This document shows, piece after piece, positions 25,735 through 34,039 of a stretch of DNA of 36,061 nt. The translations under genes and the position numbers were made by a program. The first letter of the stretch is position 1. The number at the start of each line of letters is the position of its first letter. Under the pieces are notes generated by a model. That model worked only from the letters and a program-made list of their open reading frames with translations, had not been told where the DNA came from and did not search any database. The DNA comes from Proteobacteria bacterium ST_bin11. Lineage in GTDB: Bacteria; Pseudomonadota; Gammaproteobacteria; Methylococcales; Methylomonadaceae. The stretch is from assembly GCA_002083615.1 (NCBI GenBank), contig MSXO01000030.1:1-36061 (forward strand). The letters are read 5' to 3'.

Positions 25735-26493
25735 ATGACTAGGAGTGCAAACTTTACACCTATCTTTGACCTCCGAACGGTCCGGGGTCTTTTGACCATG
25801 TACATGGTGACGTTTGTCGTTTTTGGACTTGGCTACACTATCGGAGCTTGTGAACTTCGCTACGCAGAGGGAATTCAACAGCCAATTGAACACTTCGAAG
25901 CATGGATGTTCTACCTGGGCATTGCTCTGCCCATCCTTTGCGTTGGCGCCATCATCAACATGGTTGTCCACTTGATGACGAGGAGTTCTCCGAGCAACTT
26001 CCTCATTGTAGTAACGGGCATCATTGCTCTGATGCAAGTTGGATGGAATCTCGTTGTGTTGATCATCAATCTTTCTGTGTGGCTCAAGTGTAACGATGGA
26101 ACTGTTGATGCCCCTCGTCATCCAGAGTGCATCAATCGCGACTACCTCAACTCCAAGCTTCCCGATTGGACTTTCATGATCATCGTTATTTCGTCTGGAG
26201 GTCTTTCGATCTCTGGTTGTTTTGCCGCCTTGATGTGCTACAACGCAAACAACTCTCTTTCCGCTGCGATTCAATCGGTGCCGTACGAACAGATCAACTC
26301 GCGTATACACAACAAAGGAAGAAAAAAGACGACGCATCATGATCACGATGAACAGCCTCGTAAAGTTGGAGAGCATATGGAACATGAACATGCACCTGCT
26401 ACCTACTACAAAAGAGACACTGGCATTCCAAGTGACCCGTCCATGCTCGGCGGAGTATCTGCAGAAACCCACATCAAAGTTCACGATTACTAA
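25735..26493 (+). CDS. Four-TM membrane protein with a His-rich tail
   Basis: 252 aa. Hydrophobic spans at about 18-38, 56-80, 89-116 and 145-168; the loop between spans 3 and 4 carries two Cys (119, 131) that may pair outside the cytosol. The ~75-residue C-terminal tail is basic and unusually His-rich (THHDHDEQ, EHMEHEHAP), possibly metal-binding, and includes tyrosines that could be sorting or phosphorylation sites. The tetraspan layout is similar to the four-TM gene at 21251, but the sequences do not look alike. No CCG tetraspanin motif. Stop overlaps the convergent 96-aa gene by 4 bases. Confidence 0.75.
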   Translation: MTRSANFTPIFDLRTVRGLLTMYMVTFVVFGLGYTIGACELRYAEGIQQPIEHFEAWMFYLGIALPILCVGAIINMVVHLMTRSSPSNFLIVVTGIIALMQVGWNLVVLIINLSVWLKCNDGTVDAPRHPECINRDYLNSKLPDWTFMIIVISSGGLSISGCFAALMCYNANNSLSAAIQSVPYEQINSRIHNKGRKKTTHHDHDEQPRKVGEHMEHEHAPATYYKRDTGIPSDPSMLGGVSAETHIKVHDY

Positions 26494-26780
26494 ACAACAA
26501 CAAGACTGGATTTACTTTGTTTTTTGTCTGAAGACGATGCAAGTAGGTGTTTGTATGTGAAGACGCCGTTGAGTACAAGAATAGCAACGGTAGCGATGAT
26601 TCCCAGAGTGTGGACAATGATGTTTTCTGTTGTTCCTCCGTAGTCTTGTGCAGAGGCCGTGTGTTGATGATGGATGTCGATGATCGCTGAATGCGATGCC
26701 AACGCTGGATTGTTTGTGTAGAAGAAAGCAAGGGAAAAGACGACGGCTATCGTCAATAGCCTAGATGACGTCATCTTCAC
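26490..26780 (-). CDS. Small membrane protein with signal and one or two spans
   Basis: 96 aa from the ATG at 26780; a second in-frame ATG at 26774 would give 94 aa and may be the true start. Hydrophobic segments at about 7-27 (signal peptide or anchor, ending ALASH) and 54-78, with a basic/Ser tail. The lumenal loop is His-rich. The 5' end overlaps the last 20 bases of the 67-aa gene in another frame, implying use of one transcript with reinitiation or leaky scanning. Probably an envelope component. Family unknown. Confidence 0.65.
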   Translation of the reverse strand: MKMTSSRLLTIAVVFSLAFFYTNNPALASHSAIIDIHHQHTASAQDYGGTTENIIVHTLGIIATVAILVLNGVFTYKHLLASSSDKKQSKSSLVVV

Positions 26781-26964
26781 TGTCGTCTTGAGCCTTGTTG
26801 TAGTCGAGCGGGATCTTGGAGATATCGTCGAGAACCTTTGTCCAGCCGGGAAGTACGGAAATGTCCTTCCAGCCTTGCGGTGGTTGTGCTGAAACGAAGC
26901 CGCTAGTCAACGACGACGAAGAGGACGATGACGAAGAAGAACTGAAAGGACTTGTTCCTGACAT
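26761..26964 (-). CDS. Small polyserine protein
   Basis: 67 aa. Residues 1-20 are low complexity with a run of eleven serines; residues 28-67 (PPQGWKDISVLPGWTKVLDDISKIPLDYNKAQDD) are a plausible short folded or binding segment with two Trp, ending acidic. Its ATG directly follows the TAA of the 1381-aa gene. The size and linkage to a giant possible capsid protein invite comparison with herpesvirus small capsid proteins, but that is guesswork. The junction and the overlap with the next gene suggest translation from a shared message. Confidence 0.5.
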   Translation of the reverse strand: MSGTSPFSSSSSSSSSSSLTSGFVSAQPPQGWKDISVLPGWTKVLDDISKIPLDYNKAQDDSEDDVI

Positions 26965-29900
26965 TTAGTAGAAAAATAAAGTATAGCAACCAAAAAGTCT
27001 CCCGTCGATGAAATTTCTACTGAGCGCTTCAATACGACAGAGAATATTGATGTCGTTGTTTTTAGAGTCTCTGAGGAGCGCGGTTATTCTCTCTTCGGTC
27101 ATGTACTCGAAACGACATTGACGGATGTCGCAGTCTTCGTGGCGTGGGATTTCCCGACTACTGTTGTTCACGCAGGTTAGACGACGAGCGATGGCTCGCA
27201 TTTCTTCGGTGACGTCGACTTCTTGGACGCAAGCTTCCAAGGGTATCTGAGGAAAGTTATCGTCGATGCGTCTCATCGACTTATTGAAGGTAAGCAAGGG
27301 AATGCGAGGCGTTTCAAGAATGCGAACGTCGGTGTACTTATCGATTTCGAGGATCTCCGAGAAGAAAACGCCTCGCCTGTTGTTCTTGCCTACGAGCAGG
27401 AATTCCACGCAGGGTAGACCGCGGTGCACGAAGAACTCGGGAGTCATGAGATTCACGAAGATCTTGTAGAAGCCGTCTTTGCTTGCCGCCGAAACCGTGT
27501 AAAAGTACTGTTCGAAGAGCAGCGAAGTGGCCTTCTCAGAGAAGTGTTCGAGATGCTTACCAACCTCTTTCCTTCGTTCGCTCTCCTCTCGGGGTTCCGG
27601 AGCAAGATTTCCCGTTCCCTCGAGAATGTAGATACGATCACTGCGTCCGAGATTGCGCGTCTTTTCGCTGTAGCTGGAGAGTAGAATGTGATTTGGGTCG
27701 CTTCTTCGGAGAGCTTCGAAGAACGTGTGGTTTGGAACGGCCACCGCGCACTCGTGGGCAACTAGAGAATGATTGTTCTTGGCTAGATCCGAGTAGCTTA
27801 TCGCGCCTTTCGATACACAGCAAAGTGTCGAAAAGAAGATGAATCGTTTGAAGAGAGCGCGCACTTCACGCATCAACGCCGATTGAAAGTACTTACGGTT
27901 GTACTTGATTTCCGAGGCCTCTTGGATGATCTCCTGGTCTTTGTCTTCACAGTCGGCAGTTTGTGTGTGACGGAGGGTGTCGAACGAGTCGATGAGTTCG
28001 ATGTTGAGTCGCGACCACCTCTTTCCCGAGACGTTGTTGTCGATGGCATCCTGCGAATAGGTGCAAGTGTTCGCGTAAATCGTCAATGCGGACATTGCTG
28101 CTCGAAGTTTAAGTTGTTCGTCCATTGCCGACCAGATAGCGTAGACGTCGTCGTTGATTTCAGTCGAAGGCAACAGACGTTGGATGGAGACGCGCATTGC
28201 ATTGACGTAGAATTCTTCTCGCGACGCAGGCAAGCGAAACATGTCAAAGAGTGACCCGGGTACGACGCCCGTTCGACAGTGGTACTGAAAGACGGTGACG
28301 TACTTGAGCGACGAGAAGAGGGGAGGATACTTTTTGTAAAATTCTCGATTTGCGTGAATGTAGGCGTTAACGAGTGCGTCGGTCTTCTTCTTCTCCGCTA
28401 GAATGGCTTTGTCTTCAACGACGGGCACGTCAAAAGGCAGGCTAACGGAACGACACTGCACGTCAATGGTAGCCTTTACTACTTTTTGCATTGACGTGGG
28501 CACGGGAAGCATGAACTTTTGAGAGGTCTTTGCATTCGCCAGTTTTGCAAGACGAATGCTAGCAAAGCCAGCCTGATTGATGCCCACGACTCCATCGTCG
28601 TTCGTGTAGAGTGCGTAGCTATCAAAGTTGATGTTTGTGTGCTCGGGTATTGTTGATTGTCGAACTTTCAGTAAAAGACGAACATTCTGCTTTCCTTTGA
28701 CTGTTGTGTCGAAGATGAAAGGCGTGGACACCTGAAAACTCTGCGATAAATAGATGAACATTTTGTAGGGTCTTTCCTCGGTCATGCCATCTCCGTTGAG
28801 ATTGCTTTTGTATTCGATGACAAGCTCGATGACAAGTGTCTTTGGCGCCATGCTGGCTTCGTCTAAAGTAACAAGTTCTCCGGAGAAGCCACGAACATCT
28901 GAATGAGCGTTGTTCGCAAGAAGAAAGTTCTCGAGACGAGAGCGAGTAGCCTGCGTATTGTATCTTAGTAGTTTGGTCTTACCAGTCTCCTTTTCGTAGA
29001 CGGCGTGTCCAATATGTTCGCCTATGGCCGTGTCTTCCGACGCGACAACGTGTTCGAGTGCGGCGAGACTTTCATCGGCTTTTGGTCGCATGTCCAAGTA
29101 GGAGGCTTTGCGAAGAACGATTCGTTGCGAAGTTGCTGTCGTCACTGGAGAGAATGACGAAGATGCTCGACATTCTCCAATTCTCGAAGCAATTGAGTCA
29201 TCGTCCGCAAACACAAGTGTGGGCATCACCGCCACAACTTCCTTGAGGTTTTCGAAGATGTGATCGCGTTTAAACACCGAACTAATATTGTACACTGAAG
29301 CAGGGTAGTAGGGAGAAGCTCGCGAAGGTATAAAGTCGAGCATGCCACTTAAATTATGGCGAAGCACGTGATTTTCAAGTACATGGGTAGTGTAGTCAAG
29401 CGTAGCGAACTGGTTGCTCTCTCTAGCGATAAATCCCACGAACATGTAACGTGGAATGCGTCCATGTGGAGAACTATTGGCAATGCCAATGAGAGTAGAA
29501 CGTCGCTCGGCTTCAGCCATAAGACTAATGATCATGCACGTGTCGGTAACTTTTACCCTGATGGCGTTGGTGAGCCGACGTTCGAAAATCCAGGTGAACG
29601 CTTGTCGAAAACTAAAGTCGAGGTAGTTTTCTCTGCCCATAGTTTCGATGATGTCGAAGAAGTTGTCGTAGTCGATTGTTGACCCCGCTGGAGGCTTGTG
29701 CATCCTCTCCAATTCTTTTTTGATATGCGCGTTCGAAAGTTCGACGAGTTTCATGGGGTTCTTGTCCACGTGAAGGACGCACGCGTTGAAGCCCACCGAG
29801 GTGTTTTCGTCGATCGTTGGAGAATGAAAGCCAAACACGTGCGTGTGAAACCTTCGATCAAGAAACACTCGATTGCATTCTTCGTTGTAGTAACGAAGAT

Positions 29901-31110
29901 AGCGAAGCGCGGTGTTTCTGTACGAAGAGCCTTCAATCGAAGGTAGATCGACTGCGTTAGATACAACCTCCCGATGAATGTTGGTGATGCGTTGACAAAC
30001 GTGCAAGATAAATGGAAGCAAGAGAAAATAGAGATAGGCATCTTCGCCTCCTCGTTGAAAGTTGGAGAGTGTGCGAAGCTGCGAAACGAAAAGAAGCTTG
30101 CGTGCCAACCATGCTTCTCTGCCTTCGGTTTGACTGCCGTAGTAGGAAATCATAGGTAGAGTAGAGTTTATGCCAAGGATGTTGAGCTTACGGATGTCTA
30201 TGGCGTCGGCGCGAACGAGCTCCAAGAGCAGTCTTAGAGTGTCGACGTGTTCAGCATCCAAATCGTAGATGCCGATGCGAGTTGCTTCGTTCGTGAGAAA
30301 CCTGAGAAACGGCGAAGAATTCATTGCTGTGGAAAATTCCATGTTGAGCAAATCGAAAGCTTGGCGACCTTCTCCTCGTCGAGGTAGTTGCAACTGTAGT
30401 GTGGAGAACATACTTTCGCTGTTGGCGAGAAAATAAGTGTCCTGTTCGAGTTGAGTCACGGCTTCGAGAAGATCAACGTCCGAAACAAACAGAGGCGCGA
30501 GCGAAGAATTCAGCGGGATGTTCAACTGAGGAAAGTTTTCGTGCCATTGCGGATGATCGGTGAGCAGTTGGTCGTAGATGTTAAAGACTGAAAAGGCTAC
30601 ACGACTTCCCGTCGACGTGAACGACTCTTTGTCGTCGCTATCTTCATTGTTTAGAGCGAAAAGGTTCTCGGCTTCGGCGATGCGCACACAGCTGTTGCCA
30701 ACCTGTCGTCCTTCTTCAAAGGAACTGGCGTGTTGAGGAAGAGCGGTGGCCTTGGCGGCTTTGTCTGCAATGCTGTCGCCAATTTTCGACATGAATCCAA
30801 ATAGATCGTCATCGTCGTTACCATAGTCGTCGTCGACGAATGAAGGAGGTGTCAATGGAGCTAGTGGAGGGAGTTGAAACTGCGAAGCTTCTTCTTCTTC
30901 TTGGTGATCTTGAAATCTTTGCCGTCTTCGTCGTTGGTCATTCGATGATGATGACGAAGACGACGCTTCTCCTTCTCCTCGTTGACGGTCGTTCAATGAA
31001 GTATAACCAACTCTCATTCCATGGAGAAAAGCATTGAATTGATCGTTTGTTCGTGTTCTCTTGAAGACCACGATCGACTTGGCGATTTGCTCGTACTCTG
31101 AACTGAACAT
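26965..31110 (-). CDS. Giant protein, major virion/capsid protein candidate
   Basis: 1381 aa, close to the length of herpesvirus major capsid proteins (about 1370), with no signal peptide, membrane span or enzyme motif. Residues ~40-115 are polyserine, basic and acidic linkers. Much of ~160-700 is helical; ~755-890 is beta-rich and ends with GFASIRLAKL....KFMLPVP....KATIDVQC, which has the feel of a C2-type sandwich; ~890-1381 is mixed. It is followed without spacing by the 67-aa gene and preceded 25 bases upstream by the beta-rich 490-aa gene, giving a compact cassette. A structural role is inferred from size and context; an HK97 (Johnson) fold cannot be confirmed by eye. A 10-A run sits ~20 bases before the ATG. 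Confidence 0.75.
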   Translation of the reverse strand: MFSSEYEQIAKSIVVFKRTRTNDQFNAFLHGMRVGYTSLNDRQRGEGEASSSSSSSNDQRRRRQRFQDHQEEEEASQFQLPPLAPLTPPSFVDDDYGNDDDDLFGFMSKIGDSIADKAAKATALPQHASSFEEGRQVGNSCVRIAEAENLFALNNEDSDDKESFTSTGSRVAFSVFNIYDQLLTDHPQWHENFPQLNIPLNSSLAPLFVSDVDLLEAVTQLEQDTYFLANSESMFSTLQLQLPRRGEGRQAFDLLNMEFSTAMNSSPFLRFLTNEATRIGIYDLDAEHVDTLRLLLELVRADAIDIRKLNILGINSTLPMISYYGSQTEGREAWLARKLLFVSQLRTLSNFQRGGEDAYLYFLLLPFILHVCQRITNIHREVVSNAVDLPSIEGSSYRNTALRYLRYYNEECNRVFLDRRFHTHVFGFHSPTIDENTSVGFNACVLHVDKNPMKLVELSNAHIKKELERMHKPPAGSTIDYDNFFDIIETMGRENYLDFSFRQAFTWIFERRLTNAIRVKVTDTCMIISLMAEAERRSTLIGIANSSPHGRIPRYMFVGFIARESNQFATLDYTTHVLENHVLRHNLSGMLDFIPSRASPYYPASVYNISSVFKRDHIFENLKEVVAVMPTLVFADDDSIASRIGECRASSSFSPVTTATSQRIVLRKASYLDMRPKADESLAALEHVVASEDTAIGEHIGHAVYEKETGKTKLLRYNTQATRSRLENFLLANNAHSDVRGFSGELVTLDEASMAPKTLVIELVIEYKSNLNGDGMTEERPYKMFIYLSQSFQVSTPFIFDTTVKGKQNVRLLLKVRQSTIPEHTNINFDSYALYTNDDGVVGINQAGFASIRLAKLANAKTSQKFMLPVPTSMQKVVKATIDVQCRSVSLPFDVPVVEDKAILAEKKKTDALVNAYIHANREFYKKYPPLFSSLKYVTVFQYHCRTGVVPGSLFDMFRLPASREEFYVNAMRVSIQRLLPSTEINDDVYAIWSAMDEQLKLRAAMSALTIYANTCTYSQDAIDNNVSGKRWSRLNIELIDSFDTLRHTQTADCEDKDQEIIQEASEIKYNRKYFQSALMREVRALFKRFIFFSTLCCVSKGAISYSDLAKNNHSLVAHECAVAVPNHTFFEALRRSDPNHILLSSYSEKTRNLGRSDRIYILEGTGNLAPEPREESERRKEVGKHLEHFSEKATSLLFEQYFYTVSAASKDGFYKIFVNLMTPEFFVHRGLPCVEFLLVGKNNRRGVFFSEILEIDKYTDVRILETPRIPLLTFNKSMRRIDDNFPQIPLEACVQEVDVTEEMRAIARRLTCVNNSSREIPRHEDCDIRQCRFEYMTEERITALLRDSKNNDINILCRIEALSRNFIDGRLFGCYTLFFY

Positions 31111-31135
31111 TCTTTGAGGAAGGGTTTTTTTTTTA

Positions 31136-32608
31136 CTAGGAAAAAGTTGCAGTCAGGAGAAAATCCAGCTTCCTTGGGGGCACCGTAAAAACGACATACG
31201 AACTTGGATAGGCGCTTGCTTCCCAAGGTTGTTCCGACGAACTTTGCGCATCTTTGGTGACAACTTGAACGCCAGTGCACTTGCCCACCTGACTTGAATA
31301 GACGGCCACTGCAAAGGTTATCGGGGCGTTGTAGTTGTTCACGATGTTGATTGTGGTGAGTGTTTGCTTGCTTCGTCGTGTTGACTCTGTGGCGAAAACA
31401 TTGATGTACGATTGTCCTGGCGATCGTAAAGTAATCTTTTCCCAGGGGATATCGTCCGCGTTGTCTTCGTTGATACTCTTGTCCCAGACGAGCTCTTGAG
31501 CAAGACGTTCGTCGGCGAGATTGTCGATGATCACGGTCGTGGGGAAGTTGCCGACGATACTTTTGTTGACGCCGTCTCGTTGAAGCCAGAGAAAAGGTAC
31601 AACGGAACTGCGGCCTGAACGAACGAGGTTCTCGATGTGATAGACGAGATGAGCGCCAACCTCAACCTCTGTTGGATCGTTCAATTGCAAGCAGCCTCCA
31701 GGGGGAATACTTGTTTGTTGAGTGTGCATAAAGTAGGTTGGCTTGTAGGTCGTTTGACGAAGCGTGGAAGTTGGCGATAAAAGAAGCGATCGATTTTCCC
31801 TCTCCGTGTACGAGGATGACGATGAATCGCTCATCGGTTGCATCATTGACGAAGACGACGAGACAACTTCATCGTAGCGAAGTGCTCCTCGAGCTCTCGT
31901 GTACTGTGGGACTGCGCTTGCTTCGAGTGTGGACTCGACCACGGAAAGACTGTCGATCTTTTCAAAGTCGACGTCGCTTTTGTTCAAAATAGTGTAGACT
32001 CTGGAGATCTTGCAGCTTTGTGTGCTTGCCTGTGCGTTGAAGAAGATCGTGTAGAGTGACTGTGCTTCCAGCGTGTTACTGAGATAGTAGCGTAGAGTAA
32101 AAACGCCCTCGTTGATTCTCTCCTTGGATGTTAGAAGAAGATAGGGATCAGAAGAAAGCGAAATTGTAGAAAGCTTATCCACGGAGCGAATAAGCAGTTT
32201 CTCCGACGACCAGGGAAGCCAATAGGCCTTGCCGTAGGTCTTTGGATCGACTTGCGACGTTTCAATGAGAAGCACTGCACCGCTCTGTGTTTCGTTGTCG
32301 ATGATCGCTCCTTCTCTAACGATAAAATCGTGTGGATCGAGAAGCGTGCTCACTGCATAGCGCATTGTCTTGTCCGTTGCTGCGATACTTCCATTGGAAA
32401 CCCTGGTAATTGTGAATTGACCAGCGCCGTCGACCTGAACAACAGGACTTCTCTCGGCCTTGGGGTTCAACGGCGGAAAGACGGCGAATTGGGTTCGCTC
32501 TTCGTCGAGAAGAACGGCTTCCTGGCGAAAGATCACCTGGACGCTCTGTTCTTGGCTCAGCGGCACTACGACGCTCAAAAATCTTTGTCGGCTTGGAGTG
32601 GCGCTCAT
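31136..32608 (-). CDS. Beta-rich protein, possible capsid-associated (triplex-like) component
   Basis: 490 aa. Strong alternating hydrophobic pattern throughout (LSVVVPLSQEQSVQVIF, GAVLLIETSQV, SYVVFTVPPRKLDFLLTATFS), suggesting one or more beta-sandwich domains; a Ser-rich linker lies near residues 250-270. No signal peptide, spans or catalytic motif. Its ATG directly follows the TAA of the upstream primase-like gene (TAAATG) and it lies 25 bases before the 1381-aa gene. Length and fold type would suit a triplex or penton-type capsid partner, but this is speculation from context. Confidence 0.7.
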   Translation of the reverse strand: MSATPSRQRFLSVVVPLSQEQSVQVIFRQEAVLLDEERTQFAVFPPLNPKAERSPVVQVDGAGQFTITRVSNGSIAATDKTMRYAVSTLLDPHDFIVREGAIIDNETQSGAVLLIETSQVDPKTYGKAYWLPWSSEKLLIRSVDKLSTISLSSDPYLLLTSKERINEGVFTLRYYLSNTLEAQSLYTIFFNAQASTQSCKISRVYTILNKSDVDFEKIDSLSVVESTLEASAVPQYTRARGALRYDEVVSSSSSMMQPMSDSSSSSYTERENRSLLLSPTSTLRQTTYKPTYFMHTQQTSIPPGGCLQLNDPTEVEVGAHLVYHIENLVRSGRSSVVPFLWLQRDGVNKSIVGNFPTTVIIDNLADERLAQELVWDKSINEDNADDIPWEKITLRSPGQSYINVFATESTRRSKQTLTTINIVNNYNAPITFAVAVYSSQVGKCTGVQVVTKDAQSSSEQPWEASAYPSSYVVFTVPPRKLDFLLTATFS

Positions 32609-34039
32609 TTACTGATATCTGCGCAGTCTGTTATTCGAAGCACTTATGGGCGACCACTTTTCGGGATTCTCTTGCCAAAATTGCGTAACGTTCTCACACG
32701 TCTGGGCAATGCACTTGGATTTGCGACTAACTATATCTTCGATGTCGGTGAAGCTGCAGTAGTTTGTCATCTTCGGGCAGCCGTTGAATCGATGTTCGGT
32801 GTTCGAAGAAAACCGTTTAAAGATATTTCCAACTTCAGTTTTGAGGCTCTTCAACATTCGTTCGTCGACACGCGAATCTTGACGACACATAGCCTCCCAC
32901 TCTTCTTGGAGAACGTGTTCTGGCATGCCAACCTTTACACACCATGAAACGAAGGTCAGCCGTTCTGCGTTCTTCATGTGCGTTCCATCGAGGAAATGCT
33001 GTGAGTAGAGCTTCAACACACAGGGCGGCATACAATCTTTGTACACTTTGAAGCTATTGTGAGGTTTCATGACATATTGAGAAGACGACGAAGACGAAGA
33101 CGACGATTGCACAAGCAAAGTGATTTCCTTTTTTGCACGTGCAACGAAGCTTTTGTACGTGGTGCCGAGTCGTCGTTCAATCAACGGTGATCGTTCAAAG
33201 TCGTCGTCGTTAAAGAAGTCTCCGGTACTCAGCTTATATCTGAGCTGCTCGTTGCTGCCTTCTTGGCGGCACTTCCACCAGTCGTCGATGATCGATTCAT
33301 CGTGTTGCATCCACTGGCGAAAGTGCATTTTCCATTTTTGCGCCGCCCAGCCTGCGACGTGTAGATAGCTTAGTAGGGCGTAGCCATTGACGAGCAGGAC
33401 ATTCTTGTGCTTTACGTGCTTTAGACATTCGGTCCAGGGTACGCGAATTGCCACCGTTGGTAGTTGACTAACGTGTGGAAAGCAGATGGAGAACGTTGTG
33501 AGAAAATCTTCGTCGGCTGGAATGCGATCTTTTGCGTCGTCGCCAAGCGCTCGAAGGATGCAGGCTTCGTCTTGTCGGCACAGGTGGTGATAGTAGTAGT
33601 GGTAGAGCACAGAGATTCCTCGACGAATATTCGACACCAAGGGGTTCTTTGTTCGGGCCGAATGCTCTCTGCTGTAGGAAAGTCTTGCGCAAAAATGCTG
33701 TGCCACGAACAGGAAAAGTAGTAGACGCGACTCGCTGAGATAGTGGAGTTCCTCGTTGTCCATGCGTGCAATAACGCTGTAGCCTTTCGAGGTATTTAAG
33801 AACGCCTTCTTTTTCAACTTTGGATAGAGCTTGGAAAGTTGCATGATCAAAGTGAACACCGGCTCTACATTGCGCTCTGCCTCGGTGAGAAATGTCCAGC
33901 GGCTATCCGTCAGGATCGACGGCAACGGCGTCTCAGCGAAATGCACGCTCTGTAGAAAGGGCGGCAAGACGCGCACAACTGAATGCTCAAGTAGAACGCG
34001 ACATTCGGACTGCGCTGGTGTCGAACTTTCACAACTCAT
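32609..34039 (-). CDS. Primase large subunit (PriL/p58)-like protein
   Basis: 476 aa if started at 34039. The open frame reaches 34480, but the first ~147 residues are Ser/Arg/Pro low-complexity lying antisense to a membrane-protein gene. The C-terminal 140 residues fit the iron-sulfur domain of archaeal/eukaryotic primase large subunits: MPPCVLKLY (C340), an ER...F.....VGMPEHVLQEEW segment matching R...asFL..iGls.eea...W, GCPKMTNYC (C421, C428), a KCIAQTC pair (C443, C448), then NPEKWSPISAS matching the closing HP..yy..S. In cells this subunit helps primase start RNA primers and carries a 4Fe-4S cluster held by four Cys. No catalytic small subunit is seen in the window. The N-terminal half is helical and unrecognised. 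A start at 33844 is also possible. Confidence 0.65.
   Translation of the reverse strand: MSCESSTPAQSECRVLLEHSVVRVLPPFLQSVHFAETPLPSILTDSRWTFLTEAERNVEPVFTLIMQLSKLYPKLKKKAFLNTSKGYSVIARMDNEELHYLSESRLLLFLFVAQHFCARLSYSREHSARTKNPLVSNIRRGISVLYHYYYHHLCRQDEACILRALGDDAKDRIPADEDFLTTFSICFPHVSQLPTVAIRVPWTECLKHVKHKNVLLVNGYALLSYLHVAGWAAQKWKMHFRQWMQHDESIIDDWWKCRQEGSNEQLRYKLSTGDFFNDDDFERSPLIERRLGTTYKSFVARAKKEITLLVQSSSSSSSSSQYVMKPHNSFKVYKDCMPPCVLKLYSQHFLDGTHMKNAERLTFVSWCVKVGMPEHVLQEEWEAMCRQDSRVDERMLKSLKTEVGNIFKRFSSNTEHRFNGCPKMTNYCSFTDIEDIVSRKSKCIAQTCENVTQFWQENPEKWSPISASNNRLRRYQ

Noticed and set aside
26962..26967. TAAATG as a poxvirus-type late promoter
   Set aside because: Seen only at two gene junctions where it is explained by abutting stop and start codons; not repeated at other starts, and other evidence does not suggest a poxvirus.
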